From NCBI GenBank assembly GCA_009617715.1, contig VTFK01000526.1:229663-293662 (forward strand): 64,000 nucleotides of DNA. The letters run 5' to 3'. Below are positions 23,735 through 35,295 of the stretch, piece by piece (within the stretch, counting starts at the first letter, position 1; each line of letters opens with the position of its first letter). The notes under the pieces are model-generated. The model worked only from the letters and a program-made list of their open reading frames with translations. It was not told the DNA's origin and did no database searches. Made by a program: the position numbers and the translations under genes. The DNA comes from Plectrocnemia conspersa (lineage: Eukaryota > Arthropoda > Insecta > Trichoptera > Polycentropodidae).

Positions 23735-23983
23735 TATATAACGCAGCCGAAAGAATTTGGCACTCGACGAATATAATTTCAATTAGTTGTCTGCCGTAAT
23801 GTCGGCGCTTTTGATATTGCTACGTTCGAACGGTGGGGATCGAGTGCCACAGGTAGTAGGCGTTCGGTCCTGGAGAGTGGCGGTCGTAGACCGCGAAGCG
23901 AAAATGCTTCCGTTTCTGTGCGACGTATATTTTTTCGGGGATCCCATTCGACGCGGAGGATATTAAAATTTCCCGAGGTGAGT
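23735..23983 (+). promoter_or_regulatory. TATA promoter with candidate first exon and GTGAGT donor
   Basis: TATATAA at 23735-23741 lies in a GC-rich island (23640-24200). A strong donor GTGAGT sits at 23978, so a first exon of about 210 bases (about 23766-23977) is plausible. An ATG at 23799 opens 55 codons (MSALLILLRSNGG...) ending before the donor. An alternative donor at 23853 would leave phase 0, matching the phase of the gene 3 exon at 29106. A 5' exon of gene 3 is the most economical reading but is unproven. Confidence 0.4.
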
Positions 23984-24199
23984 CGATAATCGCCGGATTA
24001 AGCGTAGAAAATGCCGCGTAGCAAAAAAGAGAAGAAAAAGCGCCGAATCGCGCAGCCTTGACCTCGGCTCGAGAATTATCTCATCGCGTGTCTGCTCAAC
24101 CTCGTTGAGATCCGTTGACTCTTCGCGAAAACGAAAGTGAAAACGCTCTCCGTTACGTAACCATCGAAGCGAGAGCTCCATCTCGATCGGAAAGCTTCG

Positions 24200-25365
24200 G
24201 ATTTACCGTTTCTCTGCGATTGCTTTAATTTGTAATCGACTATTAGAGTTATCGCTTTCGGAGAGGCGATGAACTTTACTCGCGTTACTTGACCACTGCG
24301 AGTTGACTTCCACGAGGTATACTTCGATAGAAACGCTTCTCGTGACGCTACTTGGAAAACATGCAGAGACCCCTAAACCACCCTAAAAAATATCCGATGT
24401 ATTTAGGAAAATCAGTCTCTGTATTGTTTACAATCAAAAGAACGGATTCTTATAATTATCGGGAGTGGACCGATAATCTTCCATTCATTTTGCAAGCCAT
24501 AATCACATATTGAAAACTACTCCATGAATTTCATCTCATTGAACTCAGTATCTTTCCAGTTATATTAACGCATTACCCTAATTTTGCTTAAGCAGATACT
24601 CAGTTAGCGATGAATTTAAAAATATGTTTTCTCAATCACTTTATAATATTTTTAAAGATTTTTTTAAAAATACACAGGAAAATTTTTATATATACCATCT
24701 CGATATTAGGAAAATCCAATCCGAGCTATAATTTATTTATATTAATTACAATAATTTTAATAATCGCTAATTCCGATTTCTCAGACGCGATAGAAAAAAC
24801 GTCGCGGGATCGTTTGGATCGGAATCTTTAAATAATTATTATTAATTTTATTTCCACATTACATTCAATTTTAAACCAGTGACTCGATAGAAATATTTGA
24901 TATTTAGCTGTTTACTTGGATTCGGCAGAGATGATTTTCAACAAAAAACATGATTTTCTTGGTTTTTTCATTTTTTGCGTAATTTTTCATAATTAAATCG
25001 TGCAATTTTCATAAAAATAATTTTACAAAACATATGAGATTTACTACGCTGTTTCACACCACAATAATTTCAGAGTTTGTACGACGAAAAATCATTTTTA
25101 AATCGCTGTATTTTTCTCGTTTAGCTCCTTCAGATTACAATTTATTTAGATTTATGCAATACTATTCAGATGCAAAAAGTCAAGACTTAAAATACAAAAA
25201 ATATCATTGTCAAATATTTTGAATAGATAGAGGAAGGTTGTATGTATCAAAGAGAATACATTATTTCAATGAAATGAACAAATATGCTAATTTTTATAAC
25301 TAACTTATACTTCCGGTGGTATTTTATTTTATTTAAAAAAAATCATTTGTCTATGTGCTTATCGC
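24200..25365. other. AT-rich stretch
   Basis: No supported gene or repeat. Short frames at 24610-24831 and 25034-25222 look like chance. Confidence 0.45.
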
Positions 25366-25905
25366 AGCTATAAATAGTTTATCAGCGTATAGATTCTAAT
25401 AAATTAATTTGTATAAAGTTTTTACTCCTCATGACAAAACTTGTTTGCCTTAATATAAAGATGTCCGATGCAGTAATTAAATTGTTTCACGGCTGTATTG
25501 CATGTGGCACTGTCTTGTTGAAACCACACATTGGCCACATCAATATCATCCAATTTCAGCAGCGATATCGAGCACTAGTAACAGTCACTGCTTGACCATC
25601 CACATTTTCAAAAAAATATGGTCTAATGATGCCTCCAGCCCAAAATCCGCACCAAACAGTGACACGTTGTGGATGCATTACTTTTTCAACAAACAAACAA
25701 GTGGGTTCTCCGAATTCTAAACACGACAATTTTGGCGATTAACGAAACCTTCAAGGTGAAAATGTGCTTCATTGCTTAGGATGATTTTACTCGAAAAATC
25801 AGGATCCACTTGTTGATGTTCAATAATCAATTCAATGAACTCTCTTCGCTGTGCATAGTCATTAGGCTTCAGTTGTTGTGTTAATTGAATTACATACTTA
25901 ACCCT
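25366..25905 (-). pseudogene. Decayed mariner/Tc3-like transposase fragment
   Basis: On the minus strand, from 25905 downward, the sequence reads LKPNDYAQRREFIELIIEHQ, KIILSNEAHFHLEGFVNRQN, then in another frame HPQRVTVWCGFWAGGIIRPYF and VANVWFQQDSATCNTA. These match the catalytic region of a widespread insect Tc1/mariner-superfamily (Tc3-like) transposase. The family's D in SDEAHF is N here and the motif after WFQQD is degraded. Stop codons and frame changes show that it is dead. Both termini are missing. Confidence 0.8.
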
Positions 25906-26494
25906 TTAAACGCCAGCGACTTTTTAATGAGCTACCACTTGTAAAATACATTTTACATACAATTTATATTAATGATATGAATAAAAGTGCTGATAATTTT
26001 TAATCATTTCTCTAAATTCAGGACGTAAGTCGCTGGTTTAAATTCGAAGAATTGAATATTTTCATCATCATATATCTGAAAGCGATATATTGATTTATTA
26101 TAATTCATTACAGAAAAAATCAAAACAACCATATTTTTTTGCTTGACTTTTTAATTCTCTAAATCTCTCTTCATAAAAATTAGATAAAAGTCTGAAATTA
26201 GCTTTGTTTTAATTTTTTTTTTCTTAAGAAGATAATCGCATTATAATTAAATTTTTGGTAGAGCCTTTTCCACCTCAAACGAAAATGGTAAGCTAACCAA
26301 AAATAAAACATTTTCAATTTCTTTAAATTCTTGAACCAGCAACCATTTGTTGTTATATTGATAATTCTTCAATTATTCCAAATTTATCGTTTAACCCATT
26401 TATTTATCTATTTTATTAATTTATGCTAATTTTTTACACTCTAAACAAATTTAATCATAACATAAAAATAATATATAAAAGACTTTATAATATT
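25906..26494. other. AT-rich stretch
   Basis: Nothing recognised. Confidence 0.45.
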
Positions 26495-26945
26495 ATAATT
26501 TATTTCTTAATGCACGACGATGTTTTTTTATTCCATTGAGGAAATTCGCTATATTAGTTTTTTTGCGAATTGTCCTAGGAATATTATTATACAAATTCAC
26601 ACCTCCGCATTATTTCCCTGGTCGTATTCGTTTTCTTATACCTATCTATCTAGTAATAAATCTATGTACATCTTTATTCTTATTAAATAAATATTAAAAT
26701 ACTCTGGTAACATATTATTTTCTAACATATAAAAATACTAAAACATTCATCTTCAATATTTCTTGAACATCCAACCGTTCCAATCTGTCAATCATACTTC
26801 TACAACTATTAAATCTATATTTATTTTAAACTACTGTCATCACTCTATTTTGTAATTTTTGCAACATCGTTTTATCTAATTTATTAAGCATATCTAATAT
26901 TGTTGCATAATAATTAAAGTGGGGCAATCAAATACTATCGTAGAT
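26495..26945 (-). mobile_element. LINE C-terminal remnant (copy 2)
   Basis: Minus-strand reading gives PHFNYYATILDMLNKLDK, MLQKLQNRVM, MIDRLERLDVQEILKMNVLV, and a tail LYNNIPRTIRKKTNIANFLN. It is the same family as 7735-7926 and 42245-42610 and extends further 3', to the end of the reverse-transcriptase ORF. Several stops are present. Confidence 0.75.
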
Positions 26946-28309
26946 TATTTTTTATGTTTTTATACTCAAGATATTTATAAATATTACAATTTGAGCAGTA
27001 TCCCTGATATCAGTGCTTTCAATCAAATCTATGACTCTTTACATTTCTAACATAAAACATTACTTATTTACGACATATTTTTCTTTCTAGACATTTTAAA
27101 AATTACAACACTCTTAATCGACGTTTCTCTTCTTTGATGGCTCTAATTCTAAAAATAATTATTTAATTAAATACGGAAATCAACTTTCAATCTACGATTG
27201 TTATGAAATGGCTGACGACTGCTATTTGCACCAAAAGACTTTTTTACACATCGCTGCAATGAAATCTAAAATAACCATTTATTCTCATGCTGCTTAAGGC
27301 ACAATTATGATGCACGTATGCAACAGCTGTGCATTCTAAATATTTTTAGTATGTTAAGTATAAGATGTTTTCACGGTTAAAGATGGAATATACGAAATAT
27401 TTTTTATTAGGTTTATTTAATAATTTACTGTGATTAATTGCTCGATTAAAATGGTCAAAATCAAAATATCGTCGCTGGCTGGCTTTTGCCCACCACTACT
27501 ATTATATAATACATCGTCTCAAAACAAATCCGCAGGAGTCGTTAATTTGATTGAGGATATTCAGAAAATCCGTGCGTCTTTCGGCAAAATATTTATTTAG
27601 ATAATTATGTGTCGCGGTTAATAAATAACGCATTCGACAAGATTGGATAAAAACTCAAATACGACATTTAAGTATGTCAACGTGAATCATTGCAAATTAT
27701 TTTGTAACACTTATCGCATGCGTGCTAATTGAAGAGGCATCTTATTTCGGTTTGCAGATTCAAGGTCGCGTTTGGACATACATATTTTCCAAACGTTTTT
27801 AAATATGCAGATATCGATCGCAATCGCTTGCTTACTATAACGCTTTCAATAAATAAAAAATAGTCTTAACCTGAAATATTTTATTCTTTCTATTTTTTAA
27901 TCATAAAACTTTGAACAAAAAATATAGTCAATTTTTTTTGTTCGCAATCCAATTGCTTGATGATATTTGACAATTAGCATCGGAGGGCTTACATGCATTT
28001 TTTTTCACACAAATGGTTACTCGAATGCATGTGATTTTTCTCGAATCTGTTCCCATGAAAATCAGATATAAAATAAATACTTAATTACATTTTTTTGTCA
28101 ATGGCGGTTCGTTCAGAAACTGTTGCGTTACATTACATTTCATGATTTCGTTACCGGGCTAATTATTATCGCATAATCGTGTAGGTATGTATTTTACATA
28201 ACTATGCGGTAACAAAAATAAGAACCTTTCTTTCGTTCAAAAAAAAAAAGCGTTAAAAATGGTATGATTATTTAAAAAAATTATTCATTCAAAATGAATT
28301 TCGCTTAAT
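26946..28309. other. AT-rich stretch
   Basis: Nothing recognised on either strand. Confidence 0.45.
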
Positions 28310-28575
28310 ATTCAGTTGTTTCGGGCCCACTCTAACCTTCAAATTTTATTTATTTCTGAAAACCACTGTTTGTGTCGGGCTTTACAATCTCTAAATTCTA
28401 CATCGCTGCGCCTTCTTCTCACCGTCTGCGAAAAAATGGATGGCCCTCCGCTTGCAGAGACTTCAGCAGATAGCTTTGAAGACGTTTTTTTGACAACTTT
28501 TAAGGGACTCGCGAACCAACATTCGATATTCCTGGGAAGTTGTCCTTCGTTTTATACCAATTTTTGGGTTTGATT
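28310..28575 (-). pseudogene. Decayed Tc1-like transposase fragment
   Basis: The minus strand reads KLSAEVSASGG, FSQTVRRRRSDVEFRD, KARHKQWFSEINK and RLEWARNN in nearby frames. This is the Tc1-family block between the DNA-binding and catalytic domains (S.QTVRRRL...RLEWAR). The plus-strand 85-codon frame here is its shadow. Confidence 0.6.
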
Positions 28576-29105
28576 ATAAGAACCATATTTTTTGAACCGT
28601 TTCAAAGCATTTTTGATAGTGTGTCGTAAATTAATATAATTATATTCGCCCTTTTCGCTTTACTTAATCGCATTTTTTGGCATTTTTAAATGTTTATATA
28701 ATATTTAAAATAAATTAATAAATAAAAAAAATTAAGGCCAAAATCGCGCAACTGAACACAGCAGTTACTTAAGCTAGACTCAGCAATTAGACCTGCAATA
28801 ATTTTTATAAACTCAGGTGAGCAATTGAAAACGACAAATTCCTTTGTATAGTTCTCAGAATTACGGTTGTTAAAATATCTCGGTCAGACTATGCACTTGT
28901 AAAGAGTTACACGCCATTTTAAGGGGTACCCCATTATTATGGCCAAAGCTGTATTCCAAGATGTCATTTGAAAACTATTAGAAAATTTTGTAGCACCGCA
29001 GATAATTAGCAATGTTGATTTTGTTCAGTCAAGGGGGGGGGGGGATTTTAGCTGCCATTTTTATTCGACAGGCCTGAAAGTAACGTTACCTTTTCTGTTC
29101 AATAG
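28576..29105. other. Stretch upstream of the first seen gene 3 exon
   Basis: AT-rich. A run of 13 G lies near 29033-29045. No coding exon is recognised. Confidence 0.45.
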
Positions 29106-32100
29106 CAATCCAAATATGACGACTCCTGCGAAGGTGTACCTGTTACTGATGATCGCGAGCGTTCTGATAGTCGTCACCCTACAAGACTCCAGCGCAAGAG
29201 AGCCATAGACGACTCTCCAGAGAAGGTTTGAATGCACTTTGGTGATTTTTCCGGACAGAATTTTTACAGACACTGATTATTTCAGATATTAATTATTCCG
29301 GACATACACATTTTCAATATTTTATTAAAAAAATAATTAAGGTAAACATTTGACTTGTTGAATTTTTAACTACCGAGTTCAATGTAGCAATCAACTTTAA
29401 TTAAATCCATTGAATCAATATTTGTGAAAAAAGTTCAGTTAATGAACCTACAATATATACCTTTAGCTAACGAGTAATATTCTTATCAATATAATCTCTA
29501 TGTTGTATTAATTACTCCGCATATATGATTTTGCAAAAAATCTCAGATTGATTTTCAGAACACGTTCTCGTAACAATGGATCGTATTTTTTCAATAAATG
29601 GACTAATTTATAATAAAATCTTTCATTCCAGTTGATTTGGGCATGCATGACCACATAAATCCAAATTATGCTTAGCTATCTTTCTTTGATCACATCCGAA
29701 ATTTGCTATTAATTTTCATAAATTTCATTTATACGTCGTATATACAGATTTTGAGAAGGCCTTCGACAAAGTTTGTCATGGGTTATTATTTATATAATAA
29801 TTGTCAAACCTCGGTTGCTCGGATGATTTAACTCGGTTATTCTCGAGTTTGTCGGGATTGTCGAAAGAATATTTCACTCCTTCGGGGTTCCTCAAGGGTT
29901 CAACCTGGGCCCTCTGCTCTTTATGTTATTTATTAATAACATACATATAGGAGTTACAAATTCAAGTTTTTTTCTCTACGCATATGATTTAAAATTGTAT
30001 AAATGCATTCGATCTGTTTTGGACTTTTCTTTACAGAGGGATTTAGACTCTATATGGAGATGGGTTTCCGTTAACCGTCTGCCCTTTAGGGATCGGAAAG
30101 TGCCATACTGTGTCATTTTCTCGATCCCGTTCGCCATCAGTTTATTTTTACGATCTCATTGAGAACACTTTGACTAGAGAAACTTCCACTAAAGATCTCG
30201 GAATCACTTTTGAGAGCAAGTGGAGGTTCTCTCTACGCATACACGACGTCTGTGACAAATCTTATAAGATGCTCGGCCTTGTTATGAGGAACGCTTTTCA
30301 CTTTGACGATCCGTCAGTTATACGCGTCCTCTATGACACCTTAGTTCGTAGCATTCTTGAATCGGGATCTATAATTTGGAATACCCGGATAATCAAATAT
30401 TCCCTTTTAGTGTAAATGATTCAAAAACAGTTTTTAAGATACCTTTACAAAAGGACTTTTGGTTATTATCCGTTCTTATATCCCAGCGCCTTTTTTTAGG
30501 AGCGTTATTCGCTGAGTTCTCGCAGAAAGTTGTATGTCACTAAGCATTTCTTCAAATTACTGAAAGGTCTTCGAGAATCATGATCGCGTCCGTTGGGGCT
30601 TGGACGTCCGCACTTGCCGACTCGCTTATGGCTGTGGCCATCCGGCTCCTTAATACGCTGGCATTACACATTGACCTGTTTAATGTTAGCTACTAGGGAC
30701 TGGTTCAGCTCGTGTTTGTTTTTTTTTTTGCTTCTTTATATGTATTATCTTAATTAAATATATTTTTTGTGTATTGAAATAATACAATTATTGTCTTCGA
30801 CCATCGTGACGCATTGGGGTAACCTGTTAGGTTACGATGGTCTTAATTTAATCTAAATAAATAAATAATGACCGCCATCAAAAAGTACTAATCAATCTTT
30901 ACATAATATTTAATTGTCCGTTTTTATAGACTTCAGCTAGTTAAAAATGTTAAAAGAATAATCAAAATACCATCAGCGGATATTTTAAAAAATTGATAAA
31001 ACGTTTTATCACGAAATAAAAATATAGATTCAAGTTGATTGCTACATGAACGCCGTAGTTAAAAATTCAACAATCCAAATGTTTACCTTGATTATTTTTT
31101 TAAATAAAATATTAAAAACATATTTTTTGTCCGGAATAATTAATGTTCGAAACAATCAGTGTCCGTGAAAATCCTGTCCGCAAAATCCGAGCATCCCGTA
31201 TGATAGGTGCCCGATCGATTCGTTTCTTTCGCTTTAGATCCAGTTGGCGGACATGCTCATCAACGGCGACAAAGCGACGAGGCAGAGACAGAAGAATCGA
31301 CCGACTCCGAGACCGCCCGGATTCTTCGGAACCATCTGGAGGCTGATCGTCGACGTAATAGACATATTCTGGTAACGACGGAGAGAGCGAATCGAGATAT
31401 TTACGATTATATAATTGCGATTTCCAGCAAACCAACGACACCAAGAGCGCTTACGGCCAACTGTCAGAACTGTTTAGCGGCCAATTCTCCGATTCTCCGG
31501 TAAATTTGCTCATAAAAATACTTTCTTTTCAACTTTTGAAAACCAATATGTAAGTGATCCTCTCATCATCAGCTTTGTATAAAGGAGTTATTTTGGATAT
31601 TTTGACAATTTTTAGGCAGTCGGGGAATATTTTATTTTTCAAACATTTATTGAACAGTTTGACTAAAATTGAAGCAATAAGACTGTTAATTGATTTGAAT
31701 GTTTTAACTGTTATGCCATCAGCACCAGGTGCTGAGTTATTTTATAATTTGTCTATATATCTTATGACTTAATCCAATTAAATTTGGTGAAAATAAATAG
31801 ATCTATTAAGTTGAGCCCTATTTGTGATAGTGTTTATATCATCAAGGTTAATTTGTACTTGATCTGATAGAAATGTTCCAATTAAGATAAAATGTTTATT
31901 AAATTCATCAGCTATTTTTTTTGATCTGTAAATAAATCTCTCTTAATATTTAGGATACTTTTTTTCTCATTTTAATTTTCTTTAGGATTTTTGATAATTG
32001 TTTTAATATTTTTGCATATTTTAAATTGCATCATTAAACATTTTATTATAGTAATCATTTATTTTTCTCCAATAAACAGGTACAGAATTTCAAACTAGAT

Positions 32101-33587
32101 TTTTTTCTGTGTTAAGGTAATACTAGGTTCTAGCTTCCATTTATGGTGACAAATATTTATATGTTTAATTAAGTTATTTATATGCTCATAAAACCATGGA
32201 ACGTTGCCTATTATTATTTTTGTCAAGGTTTTATATCTACTTTTACTTGAACCCAGGACTTTCAGGTAAATAGTCATCGACTTTCAGCTCGTCTATCGCG
32301 GTTGTTTTTTTTATATATTACATACTATACTTGACATATTTTTTTTTTATCTTGCGCCACTTTTATAACTCAACAATATATTATTGACGTTTAATTATTT
32401 CACTGTACTATTTTTACTAAAAAAACATCTTTCGTTTTAAAGGCATTTTTAAAATCTAAAAGCATTGCCCAACTTTTTATATATATTTATTTTTGATAGC
32501 TCTCATTCCGTTAATGACTGAAGATCACCGATAATTACAGAGCTTTCTCTGCGCATCTGCGAATTCACTAAAATATAATGTTTGTTGGCCATCTCTACTA
32601 TGACCGAAATTCGCAGAAATCATTTGTTAACCGAAACAACATGTTGGATAGACCCGCCCTTTATTAACGCTTATCTCAAAAACAGGTGTGTATCGCAAAT
32701 TTTTGTGAACTATAACACAATGGTCGAAAAAAATTATATCTGTGTACACGAAAAATAATGCTGGTATGGATAGTATAGCGACGGGAGGAAATTAGACACA
32801 GATTGGGCCGCTGCAGTAGTATTTATTGAATTTATATAATAGTAACATGGTTATTAAATGTTATGAATGAGTGACGGACGAGCCCCCGACGGCCGCCGCG
32901 TCCCACCAATTACGGTGTCCATCTACGCGTTTATTTATCTTCGCCGACTCTACGAATAATATACGATCGGGGAATAGGGAGGTGATCAACGTCTCTACTC
33001 TCTCTCTCTCGATTAAATATCTTATTAGACTTATAAGATTGTATAAGTTCGGCAACGATAGAATTCGTAGTATCGCTACTTGCTAGCTCAGAGACGGAAT
33101 ATATTTTTTTTATAAGTCTTGTACAGATTAAATACAAAGCGGTGATTATAGACAATCCTTACAAGTTGTAATTTTATAAACATTGTGGCGTATTGCGGAC
33201 GAATAACGTTCCGGATACAAAATTATAACGACGACGCATGCAATCCAACGAGCACACGAGCGTATATGTATAACGTAGATAAATAATTTGATTTCCTTCG
33301 CGTTTCAGCAATCGAGCACCGCATCGCCGCCGGGAGCCAATTCCACCGAAACGGCGCCGCCGAGGTTGTCCAGAAAAGAGTTCTTAGACATACTTAGGAG
33401 GAACATCGTAGGACTGAGGCGACTCTACAACTTGGAGCTCAGAGAAGCGATGGCGGTTCGCGTTTTACTATATAATATTCCATTGGCCTGCGTATATTCA
33501 TGTACTATTTTTCAGGATTCGAAGAAGAACATCAAAGATTACAAGCAGGAGTTCAACAGGAAGCTGTACGAGCAGTTCAGAGATTGA
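29106..33587 (+). CDS. Gene 3: unrecognised small protein, 5' exon(s) not found
   Basis: Five exons in a consistent phase-0 chain: 29106-29225, 31238-31354, 31428-31499, 33309-33455 and 33516-33587 (TGA). They encode about 175 residues. Content in order: an acidic/basic segment with dibasic RKR (QRKRAIDDSPEK), then GFFGTIWRLIVD, then NDTKSAYGQLSELFSGQF, a Pro/Ser/Thr-rich linker, then a charged helical end (LDILRRNIVGLRRLYNLELR ... YKQEFNRKLYEQFRD). At the second exon a stronger-looking donor at 31372 would continue IDIF but break phase by one base, so I chose GTAATA at 31355. The 60-base last intron is in frame and could be retained. No domain is recognised. A secreted precursor is possible but the signal exon is missing. 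Confidence 0.6.
29240..31195. mobile_element. DNA transposon with about 150-bp terminal inverted repeats, in gene 3 intron
   Basis: The left end at about 29240-29400 and the right end at about 31030-31195 are inverted copies. Both carry CGGACAG near the edge, GGACACTGATT (left GACACTGATT), ATTAATTATTCCGGACA, AGGTAAACATTTG and TAGCAATCAACTT in mirrored order. The interior contains a LINE fragment with its own tail, so the original body is replaced or interrupted. I could not fix the exact edges or a target duplication, so the superfamily is open. Confidence 0.75.
29725..30868 (+). mobile_element. Jockey-like LINE, 3' part, nested in the TIR element
   Basis: Reverse-transcriptase blocks are in order: YTDFEKAFDKVCH (about 29746), GVPQGFNLGPLLFMLFINNI (about 29887), FFLYAYDLKLYKCI (catalytic YADD changed to YAYD), then after a frame change KDLGITFESKWRF...KMLGLVMRNAF and VRSILESGSIIWN, and KQFLRYLYKRTFGYYP. 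It ends in a 3' UTR and an AAATAAATAAATAA-type tail near 30868. The mutated catalytic motif and frame breaks make it inactive. Confidence 0.85.
31545..32280 (-). mobile_element. LINE reverse-transcriptase fragment in gene 3 intron
   Basis: Minus-strand reading gives SAPGADGITVKTFKSINSLI, then LVKLFNKCLKNKIFPDCLKI and KITPLYKADDE, the N-terminal reverse-transcriptase blocks of CR1/L2-like LINEs. Upstream (to about 32280) a WRKIN-type segment fits the preceding linker. Stops are present. Confidence 0.75.
32281..32869 (+). other. Intronic AT-rich sequence of gene 3
   Basis: Nothing recognised except a short segment at about 32800-32835 (CTGCAG and flanks) that resembles, inverted, a segment at about 59358-59386. 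Confidence 0.4.
32870..33190 (-). mobile_element. Possible LTR and primer-binding site remnant
   Basis: On the minus strand CGGGGGCTCGTCCG (about 32875-32892) matches 13 of 14 bases of the classic tRNA-Pro primer-binding site. The sequence before it has an LTR-like order: a TATAAAA-type box (about 33108), an AATAAA (about 32934), then a short GC-rich end. No second LTR or coding domain was found, so this remains tentative. Confidence 0.3.
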
Positions 33588-33933
33588 TCGTAAAAACTTC
33601 AATGCCACGTTAGCGCTTGCGCGTACGTGATATTTATTCGCGTAAAAACAAACGTGCCTCGAAAAAACTAATCAGAAGCCAAAAACTTATTGTGTTGTTT
33701 TTTTTTTTTATTTTAATTTATTTGTTGTATTTTATGTGAAGTTTGAATGTGTATATTTATAGTGCGTGTGAGTTTGTAATTTATAAGAACTTTCGAGGGT
33801 CGACCGTGTTATAGAATTTAAAAATGCAATTCTCAAACTTCTGTAATACGAATTGTCGAATAACGCAGGTCTTGTGTGAACATAATTATATAACAATTTT
33901 ACAATTTAATATAATGGATAACTATTTATTTTT

Positions 33934-33939
33934 AATAAA
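33934..33939 (+). terminator. Poly(A) signal of gene 3
   Basis: AATAAA about 350 bases after the gene 3 stop, the first canonical hexamer noted downstream. Confidence 0.5.
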
Positions 33940-34689
33940 ATTAACTTAAAATATTATTTTTGTAATACCACCACCTAGATACATAGTCTAAATGCTCACG
34001 GTGCTCAACGAAGCGCATTTTTAAATGAACATTACAATTATTATTATTTTCACAGCTCGTCATAGTAAATATTGGAGGTACTTGAATGCGTTTACTATCA
34101 AAGTTAAATAGACATCAAAAACAATTAAATGCGGCAATCTAATGATTTAACTGTTGGTTATCGTACTTTGATTTTATATAAAATAAAAGTCTTTTCAGTA
34201 ACAATACCGAAAATTTGCGCTTCAATAAAAGTTTGATCAGAAACACTCATATATGATATTAAACATAAAATGATAACAAATACGCGGTATATTTCAATAT
34301 CATATGTTTCGACAAATACCAAAGCGATAGAAATGGCAATTAAGTGAAATATTAGAAAACTTATCAAACGTAATTTTTTAACTAGTCGTAATTTTACAAG
34401 CTATTTCAATAACTTGTAATGTCTTTCGCGCTGAATATACGATTATTTTATATTTGTATATTATTTGTTTTTGTAAAATTCGCTTTGTTTAATATTTGAC
34501 TATACGATATTATTATTAAACGAATATTCGATTAAGAACATGTCAAGACCACTAACCAAAATTTTTCCATTTAAATTTACTATTTTTAAAATAAAAAATG
34601 TCTTAAATATTTATGTGTATACATGGAAAAGTTTAAATCATATCATTTTACTAGAACCTTCCAGATAAACTATATTTTCACATATTTTC
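33940..34689. other. AT-rich intergenic stretch
   Basis: Nothing recognised apart from a short stretch near 34618-34690 similar to repeat R3 (ATGGAAAAGTT..ATCATAT..TTTTACTAG). Confidence 0.45.
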
Positions 34690-34875
34690 GGGACGGCGCC
34701 GACACGATGTTATTGCTTTTGACGTGAAATTTTGACTTCTGAGAAGTGATAATTATTTTTGCGCCCTCCTATTGACCAAAATTCGGTTTGAATACACTTG
34801 GATCAATACTCTCATATCAGAAGTCTGTAGTAATATCGGTGAGGATAACTATCATATTTTTAAAACATAGTGTTG
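34690..34875 (+). repeat. Interspersed repeat R1, third copy
   Basis: Begins inside the family at GACGGCGCCGACACGATGTT and continues through ACTTCTGAGAAGTG, GCGCCCTCCTATTGACCAAA and the ATCATATTTTTAAAACATAG block, collinear with 20383-20580. Its first bases are replaced by R3-like sequence. Confidence 0.8.
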
Positions 34876-34984
34876 TACTTCTTCTTCCGCCTATTTTCTT
34901 TTGAGAGTTGTGTTGGCTTAGGTTGTATTATGCCATTTTAATATTACAGTTTGTATCATAGACTAAATTTTAGAACAGCATATA

Positions 34985-35295
34985 ATAAATTATATTTTCA
35001 GCAAATTAAAATAATTTTTGCTACTGGTGATGAATGTATTTGGACTTGACTAGTGAAAATATAACTTTACCGAAAAATACACATTCACTTTTAAAATTAA
35101 CATTTATACATCGCATGTAAATAACTAATAATAATGATACAAATGTATGTATCAATACATATGGAAAAGTTGATATCATATAATTTTACTAGCACCTGCT
35201 GGATAAATTATATGATATTTTCACTGGTAAAAATATATGTACCGGTGAAAATGAGTTTACATATATTTTCACTGAAATGATTTATTTTAAAAATT
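34985..35295. repeat. Interspersed repeat R3 (ACTAGTGAAAAT family)
   Basis: Carries GTATTTGGACTTGACTAGTG, a TTTATACATCG block, ATGGAAAAGTT..ATCATATAATTTTACTAGCACCTG and TTTTCACTGGTAAAAATATA. Matching blocks occur at about 39620-39745, 40569-40730 (inverted relation) and 42780-43165. Confidence 0.65.

Noticed and set aside
28316..28573. 85-codon plus-strand frame
   Set aside because: Shadow of the minus-strand Tc1-like fragment, which carries family motifs.
29116..29206. ATG followed by a hydrophobic signal-peptide-like run (MTTPAKVYLLLMIASVLIVV) ending in a stop
   Set aside because: It sits inside gene 3 exon 29106-29225 in another frame. The phase-0 frame of that exon joins perfectly to the next exon (DDSPEK to IQLADM), so the signal-like stretch is a shadow.
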